NCBI RefSeq assembly: GCF_029946005.1
Contig: NZ_JAQSDR010000037.1
Location: 92,991-156,990 of the forward strand
Origin: Aquabacterium sp.
GTDB taxonomy: Bacteria; Pseudomonadota; Gammaproteobacteria; Burkholderiales; Burkholderiaceae_C
DNA: 64,000 bases
Direction: 5' to 3'
Position numbers and translations under genes: made by a program. Positions 51,737 to 61,196 of the stretch are shown here, in pieces (position 1 is the stretch's first letter; each line of letters begins with the position of its first letter). The notes below the pieces were generated by a model. That model saw nothing but the letters and a program-made list of their open reading frames with translations, did no database searches and was not told where the DNA came from.

Positions 51737-52435
51737 TCACATCAAGAGCTGATTTCGGATCAGGCCCACGGCCAACCCTTCGAGTTCGAATTCAGGGTGG
51801 TCGGGCGGCACGATGATGGGTTGGAAGTCGGCGTTTTCAGGCAACAACTCGATGCCTTTGGACGTGCGCATGAAGCGCTTGACGGTGACTTCGTCGCCCA
51901 GGCGTGCCACCACGATCTGGCCATTGCGGGCATCTTTGGCACGGGCCACGGCCAGCAGGTCGCCGTCGAGGATGCCGATGTCTTTCATGCTCATGCCGCG
52001 CACGCGCAAGAGGTAGTCGGGGCGTTTGGTGAACAGGCTGGGTTCAAGCGAATAACTTTGCTCGACGTGTTCTTGCGCCAGGATGGGGCTGCCTGCGGCG
52101 ACTCGGCCGATCAGTGGCAGCACCAGTTGTTCAAGACCCGGCAGGCTCATATTGAACGGAGCACCACCAGCCGAGCCAGACTTTTTGCGGGTTTCGTTCA
52201 CGGTGCGCAGGGTGCCCGCCTTGAGCCGGATGCCGCGTGATGTGCCGCCCAGCAACTCGATCACGCCTTTGCGAGCCAATGCTTGCAGGTGTTCTTCAGC
52301 GGCATTGGCCGAGCGGAAACCCAACTCGGTGGCGATTTCTGCGCGGGTGGGTGGGGCACCTGTGCGCGCGATAGCCCGCTGGATCAGCTCGAAGATCTCT
52401 TGCTGGCGGGGGGTGAGTTTGGGTTTATCGTTCAT
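51737..52435 (-). CDS. lexA: LexA repressor
   Basis: LexA represses the SOS regulon and self-cleaves upon RecA activation. The 232-residue protein has an N-terminal winged helix ([41 protein letters not shown]) and a C-terminal protease domain. The Ala-Gly cleavage site is in RVAAGSPIL, the catalytic Ser in [10 protein letters not shown] and the Lys in DEVTVKRF. Two LexA-type boxes lie just upstream, implying autoregulation. The neighbouring asparaginase gene is divergent and shares this region. Confidence 0.96.
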   Translation of the reverse strand: MNDKPKLTPRQQEIFELIQRAIARTGAPPTRAEIATELGFRSANAAEEHLQALARKGVIELLGGTSRGIRLKAGTLRTVNETRKKSGSAGGAPFNMSLPGLEQLVLPLIGRVAAGSPILAQEHVEQSYSLEPSLFTKRPDYLLRVRGMSMKDIGILDGDLLAVARAKDARNGQIVVARLGDEVTVKRFMRTSKGIELLPENADFQPIIVPPDHPEFELEGLAVGLIRNQLLM

Positions 52436-52462
52436 CTGCTATCCACTGGATGGCTTGGTTAA

Positions 52463-52478
52463 CTGTCATTCTATACAG
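52463..52478. promoter_or_regulatory. LexA (SOS) box, consensus match
   Basis: CTGTCATTCTATACAG matches the LexA operator CTGT-N8-ACAG at every fixed position. It lies 28 bases before the lexA ATG and should mediate autoregulation. Confidence 0.9.
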
Positions 52479-52480
52479 GC

Positions 52481-52496
52481 CTGTTCGTTTGTCCAG
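52481..52496. promoter_or_regulatory. Second LexA-like box, one mismatch
   Basis: CTGTTCGTTTGTCCAG begins 18 bases after the start of the first box and differs from the consensus only at one position (CCAG for ACAG). It ends 23 bases before the asparaginase ATG, so it could bring that gene under SOS control. Confidence 0.55.
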
Positions 52497-52519
52497 TGTT
52501 TTTAAAGAGGTTGCGTTGC

Positions 52520-53506
52520 ATGGATGTGAAGTCGCGATTGGTGGTGGTGCTGGGCACCGGGGGCACGATCGCCGGCACGGGCGCTGGGCCGGATGACGTG
52601 GGCTACCAGGCCGCGCAGTTGAGCGTGGAGCAATTGCTGCGCGCGGTGCCCGCGTTGGCGGGCGTGCCAATGGAGGCACAGCAAGTCGCACAGATCGACA
52701 GCAAGGACATGGACTGGTCTGTTTGGCAGGCGCTCGCGCAACACATTCGGGAGGCTTTGGCGCGCGATGACGTGGCCGCGGTGGTCATCACCCATGGCAC
52801 GGACACGCTGGAAGAAACGGCGTACCTGTTGCACCGTCTGCTGGATGTCCACAAGCCTGTGGTTTTGACGGCGGCCATGCGCGCCGCGACGTCGGCTCAG
52901 GCCGATGGCCCCCGCAATCTGCACGACGCGGTGCGGGTGGCCGAACACGCGGCGTCTCAGGGGTGGGCTGGCGTCGTGGCCGTGATGGCGGGGGTGATCT
53001 GGCCTGGGCACGCCGTGCGCAAATCTCACACCTGGCACATTGATGATGCCTTTGATGGTGGTGGTGAGGCGCCGCTCGGGCACATCACCGACAGTGGCGC
53101 CATTGTGGGCGCCGTTTCATGGCCGCCCCCAGGTCGTGCTGGTTGGTTTTGCCTGGAGGCCGCGGGACCACCGCCTCGGGTCGAGATCTTGACCAGCCAT
53201 GCCGGGGCCGACGGACTTCTGGTGGAGGCGCTTTTGACGCAAAGTCAGCTGGCAGGTCATGCCCTTGGGGGCTTGGTGGTGGCCTGCACCGGTCATGGCA
53301 CCATTCACCAGGGATTGACGCGCGCTCTGGAAAAGGCCGAGCAACAAGGCATCAAGATTTGGCGAAGCAGCCGTGTCGCGCGGGGCGGGGTGCTAACGCG
53401 GGCCGGAGACCATTGGCCTGCGGCGGGGGCGCTGACAGCAGCCCAGGCCCGTGTGGCCTTGATGCTGGATTTGTGGGGTGTCCCGTGTGGCGAGATGAAG
53501 GACTGA
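52520..53506 (+). CDS. L-asparaginase
   Basis: The enzyme hydrolyses asparagine to aspartate and ammonia. The first catalytic Thr lies in LGTGGTIAGTG at residues about 12-22 and the second set in VVITHGTDTLEETAYLL, both diagnostic. The C-terminal domain is normal in length (328 residues in total). No signal peptide is visible, so the type I cytosolic enzyme is likelier than the periplasmic type II. The ATG at 52520 has an AGAGG site; the track GTG at 52496 overlaps the second LexA box and is less likely. It is divergent from lexA. Confidence 0.9.
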   Translation: MDVKSRLVVVLGTGGTIAGTGAGPDDVGYQAAQLSVEQLLRAVPALAGVPMEAQQVAQIDSKDMDWSVWQALAQHIREALARDDVAAVVITHGTDTLEETAYLLHRLLDVHKPVVLTAAMRAATSAQADGPRNLHDAVRVAEHAASQGWAGVVAVMAGVIWPGHAVRKSHTWHIDDAFDGGGEAPLGHITDSGAIVGAVSWPPPGRAGWFCLEAAGPPPRVEILTSHAGADGLLVEALLTQSQLAGHALGGLVVACTGHGTIHQGLTRALEKAEQQGIKIWRSSRVARGGVLTRAGDHWPAAGALTAAQARVALMLDLWGVPCGEMKD

Positions 53507-53632
53507 ACCGTGCTGCGGTGACCGACTAGCCAGGTACTGCCTTCATCCCTGAGGCACGCATTTGCCCCGAGACAAGCGTGACTTTAGTGGCGGGTCATGA
53601 CGGGCTGATGACAGCCCCAGCACGCCGACGGA

Positions 53633-54223
53633 TCAGGATTTGACGCGCAGCATGACGGCCTGGCCGCCAGCCTTGAGCACCTGCTCGACGCCGGGGTTGC
53701 TTTCACCCAGGGCGGGCCACCAGATCTGGACGCGGTGTTCACCAGCCGGCAGGTCCAGGTTTAATTGGCCGTCGCTGCCAGTCACGCTGAAAAAAGGCGT
53801 GTCAACGACGTGGATGTAGCCCAGCATCTGGTCATGGATGTTGCAGCCCAGCGTGGCGGTGCCCGCTTTGTCGAACACCACGGGTGCGGCGGGGGTGCCC
53901 GCATACAGCTTGATCTCGAACTTCCTGGTGGGCGAGAACGAGTAGACGTGGTGGCGAACCGTGTCGAAATTGGGGAACAGCACGGGCGTGCCCGTTTGCA
54001 CGACCAGCAGGGTGGGCTGGAAGGCGCGGCCCTTCTGGGCCATGTTGGCGGTAGCGTTGGCTGGGGCCGTGGCGCGCAGGCCCTTGACGTACACGGACAC
54101 TGCCGCTTGCGCCACAGGTTGACCGGCCTCGTTGGTGACCAGGATGGCTTGCGGTGCGGCGTGGGGGCCCAGGCTGACCGCGCTCAGGGCGCTCAAGAGG
54201 GCGATTCGGGCAAGGGGCGTCAT
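53633..54223 (-). CDS. Periplasmic cupredoxin-like protein ('methylamine utilization protein' family)
   Basis: A signal peptide (LALSAVSLGPHAA) precedes a 170-residue beta-rich protein. Type I copper ligands are recognisable: His in FDTVRHHVYSF, then Cys, His and Met in GCNIHDQM. A C-terminal transthyretin-like tail follows (GQLNLDLPAGEHRVQIWWP). It was named for methylamine utilisation by similarity, but no methylamine dehydrogenase genes are here. It lies 11 bases after the truncated haemoglobin gene, so the two are one operon. A redox role in the periplasm is the likely function; partner unknown. Confidence 0.82.
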   Translation of the reverse strand: MTPLARIALLSALSAVSLGPHAAPQAILVTNEAGQPVAQAAVSVYVKGLRATAPANATANMAQKGRAFQPTLLVVQTGTPVLFPNFDTVRHHVYSFSPTRKFEIKLYAGTPAAPVVFDKAGTATLGCNIHDQMLGYIHVVDTPFFSVTGSDGQLNLDLPAGEHRVQIWWPALGESNPGVEQVLKAGGQAVMLRVKS

Positions 54224-54234
54224 ATCGGCAGGGC

Positions 54235-54729
54235 TCAGGAGTTTTTGACGATTTCGCGGCGCGTGGGGGCCAGGCGCTTGAGCAGCTCATTTTTGGCGCC
54301 AGTGGGGGCATTGGCACGGTTGATTTCCTCGCGCAGGATTTCAACCATGAGGTCGAACTCTGCGCCAGTGATGCCCAGGTCCGCGTGCGAGTTGCGCATG
54401 GTTTCGCCCTCATAGGCGCAGGGGCCATCGGCTACCTTGCACACGTAGGCGGCCACGCTCTCCTTGAGCGCTTTCATTTTGATGTTGGCAAACGTGCGGT
54501 GGGTGCGTGGGTCGCTGGACACCCGGTCCAGCGTGCGGTCGGAGATCTGCGTGATGGCCGTGACACCGCCCAGTTGCTGGTACAGCGGGGTGGTGCCGCT
54601 GGTTTTCGTGGAGGTTGCGCAGGCCATCAGGCTGGCCAGGGTCCAACTGATGGCCAAGCCCACCGCCAGGGTGATGAGGTTGCGCTTGCGCTCTGGCGTG
54701 AGTTGAATGCGCAGGTCTGGAAATTTCAT
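54235..54729 (-). CDS. Group 1 truncated haemoglobin, exported lipoprotein form
   Basis: Residues about 50-160 are a group 1 truncated haemoglobin: PLYQQLGGVTAITQISDRTLDRV, FANIKMKALKESVAAYVCKV and the proximal His in MRNSHADLGIT. Before it lies an unusual export signal with lipobox ASLMAC, so this globin is predicted to be anchored in the periplasm and not cytosolic. The ATG at 54729 (MKFPDLR) has an AGGTGG site; the track GTG at 54738 is next to it. The cupredoxin-like gene follows 11 bases later, and a DUF3034 gene is divergent. It could bind O2, NO or other ligands in the cell envelope. Confidence 0.85.
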   Translation of the reverse strand: MKFPDLRIQLTPERKRNLITLAVGLAISWTLASLMACATSTKTSGTTPLYQQLGGVTAITQISDRTLDRVSSDPRTHRTFANIKMKALKESVAAYVCKVADGPCAYEGETMRNSHADLGITGAEFDLMVEILREEINRANAPTGAKNELLKRLAPTRREIVKNS

Positions 54730-54777
54730 GAATGCCACCTTTGTGATCCTTCTTTCGGCGTTTGCTGCTCAATGTTG

Positions 54778-54820
54778 AGGCGTTTTGACCGATACCGATC
54801 TGTTGAACAAAGGCGTTTTG
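54778..54820. repeat. Direct repeat AGGCGTTTTG in the globin/DUF3034 promoter region
   Basis: The ten-base sequence occurs twice, at 54778-54787 and 54811-54820, 33 bases apart (about three helical turns), in the gap between the divergent genes. This looks like a possible regulator site but is unproven. Confidence 0.4.
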
Positions 54821-54851
54821 GCCCCCACGGGCCCTGAAAAGGCAGATTCAC

Positions 54852-55751
54852 ATGCAGCGATTCCCGGCCAGTAAGAATTCGAAAAATGCGTGGCTCACCC
54901 TGGCAGTGGCCGCCGCCTGTGCGGTGTTGGTGCCCAATTCGGCCCGCGCGGGCGACCGCTTGCTGGCCACCTGGGGCGTGACCCAGGTGGAAGGCGCAGC
55001 GGGCGGCGGGCTCACGCCCTGGGCCACCATCGCGGGCAGTGGCAGCAGCAACCAGATCGGGGGCTCGGCGTTTGTCACGCACAGCAGAACCAACGATGGC
55101 TATGACTTGAAAGTGGCCGGCGCGGCAGTGGGCATCCACGACCGGGTGGAATTGAGCATGGCGCGCTGGAGTTTCAAGCTCGGCGATGTCGTGCCAGACA
55201 AGTCCATCGAGATGACTGCCCTGGGCGTAAAGGTCAAGGTGCTGGGCGATGCGGTGTATGCGCAGGACAGCTGGATGCCGCAGATCAGCGTGGGCGCGCA
55301 GTTCAAATCCAATGAGGACAAGGTGCTGGTGAACTCGTTTGGCGCTGACAGCAGCGACGTGGACGTGTACGCCTCGGCGACCAAGCTGTGGCTGGGTGCG
55401 GCAGGCGGCTACAACGTGCTGGCCAACCTGACCTTGCGCCTGACGCGGGCCAACCAGTTTGGCCTGGTGGGCTTTGGCGGGGCCGGTCATGACAAACGCC
55501 AGTTGATGGCAGAGGGCAGCGTGGGTGTGATGCTGCGCGATGACCTGGTCGTGGGCACCGAATACCGCCAAAAGCCCAACAACTTGGAAGACACCGCGGC
55601 CATCTTGAAAGAACAAGCGGCCTGGGACGTTTTCGTGGCCTGGTTCCCGACCCGGCAAGTCAGTTTGACGGTGGCCTGGTTGAACCTGGGCAACATCGTC
55701 AGCAAGCCGGATCAGCAGGGCTTGTACTTGTCTGGACAAGTGACCTTTTAA
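54852..55751 (+). CDS. DUF3034 family outer-membrane protein
   Basis: A signal peptide (LTLAVAAACAVLVPNSARA) precedes 260 residues of beta strands with a TWGVTQVEGAAGGGLTPWA opening and a C-terminal aromatic (LSGQVTF), typical of outer-membrane barrels. It matches what I know as DUF3034. Function is unknown. It is divergent from the truncated haemoglobin gene. I recall this trio (DUF3034, exported globin, cupredoxin-like) recurring in betaproteobacteria, which argues for one pathway. Confidence 0.78.
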   Translation: MQRFPASKNSKNAWLTLAVAAACAVLVPNSARAGDRLLATWGVTQVEGAAGGGLTPWATIAGSGSSNQIGGSAFVTHSRTNDGYDLKVAGAAVGIHDRVELSMARWSFKLGDVVPDKSIEMTALGVKVKVLGDAVYAQDSWMPQISVGAQFKSNEDKVLVNSFGADSSDVDVYASATKLWLGAAGGYNVLANLTLRLTRANQFGLVGFGGAGHDKRQLMAEGSVGVMLRDDLVVGTEYRQKPNNLEDTAAILKEQAAWDVFVAWFPTRQVSLTVAWLNLGNIVSKPDQQGLYLSGQVTF

Positions 55752-55841
55752 GCTGGGGATCGAAGGACCAGTTTTTCTCCTTTACAGTCGGTTCACAAGC
55801 GGGACACCGTTGGTAAACCTGAGTGGGCAAGACTGGTCTTC

Positions 55842-57062
55842 ATGAAAAAAATCAAATCCGCCTGGTTCACGCCGACGCGCGTGGTGCTGGGCGCCCTGGT
55901 TGTGGCGGCCGCCGCCTGGGGTGTCAAAAAAGTCTTCTTCGCCGAGCCGACCAAGCCGGATGTGATCACCGCCACCGTGACGGTGGGCGATATGGAAGAC
56001 ACCGTGTTGGCCAGCGGCACCATCAAGTCCTTCAAGGACGTGAGCGTGGGAGCGCAGGTGTCAGGGCAGATCAAGCGGCTGCATGTGGCCTTGGGTGACC
56101 GAGTTCAAAAAGGCCAGTTGGTCGCCGAGATTGACTCCACCACGCAGCAAAACGCCTACCAGAATGCCCAGGCGCAGATCGCCTTGCTGCAAGCCCAGTT
56201 GCTGGCCAAGCAGGCCACCCTGACGCAAGCCGAACTGTCGTTCAAGCGCAAGAAGAGCCTGCTGGCCCAGGACGCCGGCTCGGCCGTTGATTTTGAAGAC
56301 GCGCAAGCCGGCCTGGCCACGGCCAAGGCCGACATCGCGGTGCTCCATGCCCAGATCCAGCAGGCCAAAACGTCCTTGGACACGGCGCGCGTGAACCTGG
56401 ACTACACCCGCATCACGGCGCCGATTGATGGGGTGGTGGTGGCGGTGCTGGCCGAGCAAGGCCGCACCGTGAATGCCAACCAGTCGGCACCGACCATCAT
56501 CAAGTTGTCCAAGCTGGACACGGTGCAAATCAAGGCGCAGATCTCGGAGGCCGACGTGGTGCGGGTCAAGCCCGGTCTGCCCGTTTACTTCACGATCCTG
56601 GGCGAGCCCAACAAGCGCTATGAAGCGCAACTCAAATCCATCGAGCCGGTGCCTGATTCGTCGCAGACCGACACCAACACCTCGGCAACGAGCACGTCCA
56701 CCAGCGCCACCGCCATCTACTACAACGGCCTGTTTGAGGTGCCGAACCCGGATGGCAAGTTGCGCGTGGCCATGACGGCCCAGGTTTTCATCGTGCTGGC
56801 CAAGGCCAAGGATGCCTTGCTGATTCCCGCCACGGCCTTGTCGGACAAGGCAGTGAAGGGCGAGTACACCGTGCGCGTGCTGGAAGGCGAAGAGGGGGAC
56901 CAGAAGGTGGTGCCGCGCAAGGTGAAGGTCGGCCTGAACAACCGCGTGCAGGCCCAGGTGCTGTCGGGCCTGAAGGCGGGCGACAAGGTGGTGGTGGGTG
57001 AGGGTGGTCCGGCAGGCAGTGGCAGCAGCGGCGGTGGCCGTCGCAGCGGCGCGCTGTTCTGA
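55842..57062 (+). CDS. macA: MacA-like periplasmic membrane fusion protein
   Basis: The 406-residue adaptor has a short N-terminal membrane helix ([18 protein letters not shown]), a lipoyl region ([30 protein letters not shown]), a coiled-coil hairpin (residues 95-175) and a beta-barrel region. [20 protein letters not shown] marks the family. A 16-residue Thr/Ser-rich stretch ([12 protein letters not shown]) lies near residue 285. It should link MacB to the outer-membrane factor for efflux or export of peptides, macrolides or lipids. macB starts 16 bases after its stop. Confidence 0.93.
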   Translation: MKKIKSAWFTPTRVVLGALVVAAAAWGVKKVFFAEPTKPDVITATVTVGDMEDTVLASGTIKSFKDVSVGAQVSGQIKRLHVALGDRVQKGQLVAEIDSTTQQNAYQNAQAQIALLQAQLLAKQATLTQAELSFKRKKSLLAQDAGSAVDFEDAQAGLATAKADIAVLHAQIQQAKTSLDTARVNLDYTRITAPIDGVVVAVLAEQGRTVNANQSAPTIIKLSKLDTVQIKAQISEADVVRVKPGLPVYFTILGEPNKRYEAQLKSIEPVPDSSQTDTNTSATSTSTSATAIYYNGLFEVPNPDGKLRVAMTAQVFIVLAKAKDALLIPATALSDKAVKGEYTVRVLEGEEGDQKVVPRKVKVGLNNRVQAQVLSGLKAGDKVVVGEGGPAGSGSSGGGRRSGALF

Positions 57063-57078
57063 TCGCGAAAGGCCTGCC

Positions 57079-59031
57079 ATGACACAAACCCTGTTGGAGG
57101 TGAAAGACCTCTGGCGCGAGTTCCCGTCCGGTGAGGACAAGGTGGCCGTGCTCAAGGGAGTGAACCTGAGCATACAGGCTGGCGAGATGGTCGCCATCAT
57201 GGGCGCCTCAGGCTCGGGCAAGTCCACCTTGATGAACATCCTGGGTTGCCTGGATCGACCTAGTCGGGGTTCGTATTTTGTGGCTGGCCAAGAGACCAGC
57301 GAACTGGCGCCTGACGGTCTGGCCCGTTTGCGCCGCGAGCACTTTGGCTTCATCTTCCAGCGCTACCACCTGCTGGGCGACTTGACCGCCTTGGGCAACA
57401 CCGAGATACCGGCCATCTACGCCGGCCACGGCAGCGAAGAGCGCCAGCAGCGCGCCCGGGCGTTGCTGACGCGCCTGGGTTTGGCCGACCGCGTGATGCA
57501 CCGGCCCGGACAGCTGTCGGGCGGGCAGCAACAGCGGGTCAGCATTGCGCGGGCCTTGATGAACGGCGGCGATGTCATCCTGGCCGACGAGCCCACGGGC
57601 GCACTCGACAGCGTCAGCGGCGCCGAGGTGATGATCATCTTGCGCGAGTTGCATGCCGAAGGGCACACGGTCATCATCGTGACCCACGATCAAAAGGTGG
57701 CGGACCACGCGCAGCGCATCATCGAGATCGCCGATGGCGTGATCGTGGCCGATCGCATCAAGCCTGGCGATCCCATGCCGAGCACCATCCTGCATGGTGG
57801 TGGCCCCGCCAATCCGCACCCGTGGGCCGCGCACTGGGACCGCTTCACCGAGGCCTTCACCATGGCCCTGCGCGCCATGGCCGGCCACCGCCTGCGCACC
57901 TTGCTGACCATGCTGGGCATCATCATCGGCATCGCCTCGGTGGTGTCGATGGTGGCACTGGGGCAGGGCACGCGAGAGCGGGTGCTGAAGGACATCAGCG
58001 CGATGGGCACCAACACCATCGACATTTTCCCGGGCAAGAACTTTGGTGATCGGCAAGCGGGGCGCATTCGCACTTTGGTGCCCAGCGATGCCGATGCCTT
58101 GGCGCAGCTGAGCTATGTGGACAGCGTGACGCCGACCGTCAGCACGAGCGTGACCCTGCGGCGCGGCAACGTCGAAGCCTCGGCCAGCATCACCGGCGTG
58201 GGCGACCAGTTCTTCCGCGTCAAGGGCTACACCTTGGCGAAAGGGCAAACCTTTGACGCCGACAGCATTCGTCGCCAGACCCAGGAGGCGGTCATTGATC
58301 CCACCACCGCCAAGACCATGTTCGGGCCCAATGAAGACCCGGTGGGGCAGGTGATTTTTCTGGGCAATGTGCCAGTGCGCGTGGTGGGCGTGACCGCCCC
58401 CCAAGAAAGCGCCTTCATGGCCAGCGACAGTTTGAACGTTTGGGTGCCCTACACGACGGCCTTGCGCCGTTTGCTGGGTCAGTCCAACCTGCGCAACATC
58501 ACGGTGCGGGTCAGCGACACGGTGTCTTCCTCAGCGGCCGAGCAGGGCATCGTCAAGCTGCTCAAGCAGCGCCACGGCCGCGAGGATTTCTTCGTGCGCA
58601 ACAGCGACAGCATCCGCCAGACGATCGAGACCACCACGGCCACCTTGACCTTGCTGATCTCGTCGATCGCGGTGATCTCGCTGATCGTGGGCGGCATCGG
58701 GGTGATGAACATCATGCTGGTGTCAGTGACCGAGCGCACGCAAGAGATTGGCGTGCGCATGGCCGTGGGTGCGCGCCAGAGCGACATCCTGCGGCAGTTT
58801 TTGATCGAGGCCGTGCTGGTCTGCCTGATCGGCGGGCTGCTGGGTATTGCGCTGGCGCTGGCCATTGGCGCCATTTTTGACGCGGTGAGTGGCGGCAATT
58901 TCCGCCTGGTGTATTCGGCCTCCACCATCGTGCTGGCCTTCGCGGTGTCTTCGCTGATTGGGGTGCTGTTCGGTTTCTTGCCGGCGCGCAACGCGGCCCG
59001 GCTGGACCCGGTGGATGCGCTGTCGCGCTGA
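57079..59031 (+). CDS. macB: MacB-like ABC transporter ATPase/permease
   Basis: At 650 residues this matches MacB. The N-terminal ATPase has Walker [10 protein letters not shown], signature LSGGQQQRV and Walker [13 protein letters not shown]. Four membrane helices surround a large periplasmic domain and a C-terminal FtsX-like permease ([19 protein letters not shown]). The start at 57079 ([12 protein letters not shown]) is preferred over the track start inside macA. Its TGA overlaps the ATG of the outer-membrane factor by one base. It drives a tripartite mechanotransmission pump with the neighbours. Confidence 0.94.
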   Translation: MTQTLLEVKDLWREFPSGEDKVAVLKGVNLSIQAGEMVAIMGASGSGKSTLMNILGCLDRPSRGSYFVAGQETSELAPDGLARLRREHFGFIFQRYHLLGDLTALGNTEIPAIYAGHGSEERQQRARALLTRLGLADRVMHRPGQLSGGQQQRVSIARALMNGGDVILADEPTGALDSVSGAEVMIILRELHAEGHTVIIVTHDQKVADHAQRIIEIADGVIVADRIKPGDPMPSTILHGGGPANPHPWAAHWDRFTEAFTMALRAMAGHRLRTLLTMLGIIIGIASVVSMVALGQGTRERVLKDISAMGTNTIDIFPGKNFGDRQAGRIRTLVPSDADALAQLSYVDSVTPTVSTSVTLRRGNVEASASITGVGDQFFRVKGYTLAKGQTFDADSIRRQTQEAVIDPTTAKTMFGPNEDPVGQVIFLGNVPVRVVGVTAPQESAFMASDSLNVWVPYTTALRRLLGQSNLRNITVRVSDTVSSSAAEQGIVKLLKQRHGREDFFVRNSDSIRQTIETTTATLTLLISSIAVISLIVGGIGVMNIMLVSVTERTQEIGVRMAVGARQSDILRQFLIEAVLVCLIGGLLGIALALAIGAIFDAVSGGNFRLVYSASTIVLAFAVSSLIGVLFGFLPARNAARLDPVDALSR

Positions 59032-60455
59032 TGGTGAAACGGATGGAAACCTTGCTCATGACGGATCGTTTGCCCCTTCGATGCCAGGCCTCAGCCCAGC
59101 GCCTCGTGATGCTGGCCGTGGTGGCCATGCTGGCGGCGTGCGCCAGCCCCAGTGTGTACCGCTCGCCCGAGGTGGCCGTGCCCACGCAATGGCAGCAGCA
59201 AACCGCAGCGCCAGCTCCCAGCCAAGCTGCGCAGGTGCCGGAAGTTGACCGCTGGTGGGCGCGCTTTGGCGACCCGCGGCTCACGCAGCTGGTGGACGAA
59301 GCCCTGCAGCGCAACAATAACCTGGCCGTGGCTGCCATCAAGGTGCGTCGTGCGCAATTGCAGGCCGGTTTAGCCGCCAGCGCTCAATGGCCCTCCGTCA
59401 GCGCGGGTGCCAACACCTCGGCCAGCCGATTGCTGGATGGCGGTCCGACCACGCGCACCAACAGCTTGAGCGCCGGTGTGAGTTGGGAAGCCGACTTGTG
59501 GGGGCGCCTGGCGGCGTTGCGCAACACCGCCGAGTGGGAGGCGCAAGCCACCGACCAGGACCGCGCAGCCGCTGCTCTGTCCCTGGTGGGCACGACCGCG
59601 TCCTTGTACTGGCAGGTGGCTTACCTGAACCAACGCATCGAATCCAGCCAGCAAAGCATTGACTACGCCCGCAAGACCTTGGACCTGGTCAAGGCGCAAC
59701 ACGAGGCGGGCAGCGTGACCGGCCTGGAAGAGGCCCAGGCTTTGCAAACGCTGGCCAGCCAGGAAGCCAGCCAATCGCAACTGGTGCAGCAGCGGGTGGA
59801 AGCCCGCAACGCCTTGTCCATCTTGTTCGATGGCCCGCCCAGCCAAAGCCTGGCGGAAGCCCGGCGCTTGCCCGAGGCTGCCTTGCCGACGGTGGAGGCC
59901 GGCTTGCCTGCTTCGGTGTTGGCACGCCGGCCTGATCTGCGCGCGGCCGAACTCCGCTTGCGCGGCGGCTTGGCCACGGTCGATGCCACACGCACCAGCT
60001 ACTACCCCACCTTGAGCTTGACGGGCAGCTTGGGGGGCACCAGCAATGTCTTGTCCAATGTGTTGAGCAACCCGGTAGCCACCTTGGGTGCCGGGCTGGC
60101 ACTGCCCTTTATCCAGTGGCGCGACATGCAGCGCAATGTCGCGGTGTCGCAAGCCGACTATGAACAGGCCGTGCTGGGCTTCAGACAGGCCTGGTACCAG
60201 GCCTTGACCGACGTGGAGAACGCGCTGTCGGCGCGCACGCAGTACGAGGTGCAAGCGCAGCAATTACAGCGGTCTTTGACGGCGGCCTTGCAATCAGAAC
60301 GCTTGAGCGAGATTCAGTACCGCGCCGGCGCCGTGTCTTTGAAGACCTGGCTGGACGCGCAGGAAACCCGGCGCGTGGCGACCAACAACCTGGCGCAGAA
60401 CCGCTTGAATCGTTTGACCAACCTGGTGACGCTGTACCAAGCCTTGGGTGGCTGA
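59031..60455 (+). CDS. NodT-family outer-membrane factor lipoprotein
   Basis: The 474-residue lipoprotein has a signal with lipobox MLAAC and an outer-membrane factor fold: DRWWARFGDPRLTQLVDEAL, EADLWGRLAALRNTA and the Ala/Gln-rich helical hairpins typical of RND/MacAB channel proteins. VLARRPDLRAAELRL is a diagnostic NodT-type motif. Its ATG overlaps the macB stop, so the three-gene operon macA-macB-omf is tight. It converges on the GT2 gene with six bases between the stops. Confidence 0.92.
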   Translation: MVKRMETLLMTDRLPLRCQASAQRLVMLAVVAMLAACASPSVYRSPEVAVPTQWQQQTAAPAPSQAAQVPEVDRWWARFGDPRLTQLVDEALQRNNNLAVAAIKVRRAQLQAGLAASAQWPSVSAGANTSASRLLDGGPTTRTNSLSAGVSWEADLWGRLAALRNTAEWEAQATDQDRAAAALSLVGTTASLYWQVAYLNQRIESSQQSIDYARKTLDLVKAQHEAGSVTGLEEAQALQTLASQEASQSQLVQQRVEARNALSILFDGPPSQSLAEARRLPEAALPTVEAGLPASVLARRPDLRAAELRLRGGLATVDATRTSYYPTLSLTGSLGGTSNVLSNVLSNPVATLGAGLALPFIQWRDMQRNVAVSQADYEQAVLGFRQAWYQALTDVENALSARTQYEVQAQQLQRSLTAALQSERLSEIQYRAGAVSLKTWLDAQETRRVATNNLAQNRLNRLTNLVTLYQALGG

Positions 60456-60461
60456 GACCCG

Positions 60462-61184
60462 TCAACGGTCCACGTCGTAGAAGAAGTGATCCGCCGCCGC
60501 GCGGTCCCCCTCGAAGATGCGTCGCACCAGACCCGGGTTCTTGAAAAAATACCAGTCACCAAAGGTGTCGAATTTGCGGCAAGAGGTGGTGATGCCATGG
60601 CGCCAAACAGTGCCGTATTTCTGGCCCCGCTGCCGGCCGAGGGCCCTCAGGCGCAGCGCAAAGTCCACGTCCTCGACGCTGACCATCTTCTCGTCAAAGC
60701 CGTTCAGTTCGTCAAAGGTTTCTTTCCGGAACCAGAACATGCCGTACGACAGCCGATGTTTGACCACGTAGGGCAGCACGGTCAGGGCACTGAAGAATAG
60801 GCCGACCGACATGCGTTCAGGCTTGATCATCGAGCCGCCACCCACGTACACGGGGTCTTGCACGCGATGCATGACGGCCGCCACGGTGTTCTCTGACATC
60901 CAGCTGTCAGCATCGATGGTGGCAATGGCGGGCGCATTGCTGGCGCGGATGGCCGCATTGCGCACGGCCGAAATGCATTTTTTGTCTTCGACCACGCAAC
61001 GCGCGCCCAAGGACTCTGCAATCGCCTGGGTTTGGTCGGTGCAGCGGTTCAGCGCCACCACCACTTCCACGGACTGGTCGGCCCTCTGAGCCGATTGGAA
61101 GACGCTTTCGATGCACCGGCCGATGAAGCGTGCTTCATTGTGGGCGGGGATGGTGACCGAAAGGGCCAGCGGCTTGGCGCTCAT
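60462..61184 (-). CDS. Glycosyltransferase family 2 (polysaccharide cluster)
   Basis: A compact 240-residue GT2 protein with the starting motif LSVTIPAHNEARFIGRCIESV and the donor-binding site ATIDADSWM. A Glu-Asp-Val-Asp element, VEDVDFALRLRALG, follows in place of the usual ED. No membrane helices. The ATG at 61184 lies 12 bases after the dehydrogenase stop, so it belongs to the minus-strand sugar operon. It likely transfers a sugar made available by that operon. Confidence 0.88.
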   Translation of the reverse strand: MSAKPLALSVTIPAHNEARFIGRCIESVFQSAQRADQSVEVVVALNRCTDQTQAIAESLGARCVVEDKKCISAVRNAAIRASNAPAIATIDADSWMSENTVAAVMHRVQDPVYVGGGSMIKPERMSVGLFFSALTVLPYVVKHRLSYGMFWFRKETFDELNGFDEKMVSVEDVDFALRLRALGRQRGQKYGTVWRHGITTSCRKFDTFGDWYFFKNPGLVRRIFEGDRAAADHFFYDVDR

Positions 61185-61196
61185 GGATTGAACTGC

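Noticed and set aside
56061-58404. Long minus-strand ORFs over macA and macB (56061-57353, 57208-58404)
   Set aside because: Shadows of well-recognised plus-strand transporter genes; they also overlap each other.
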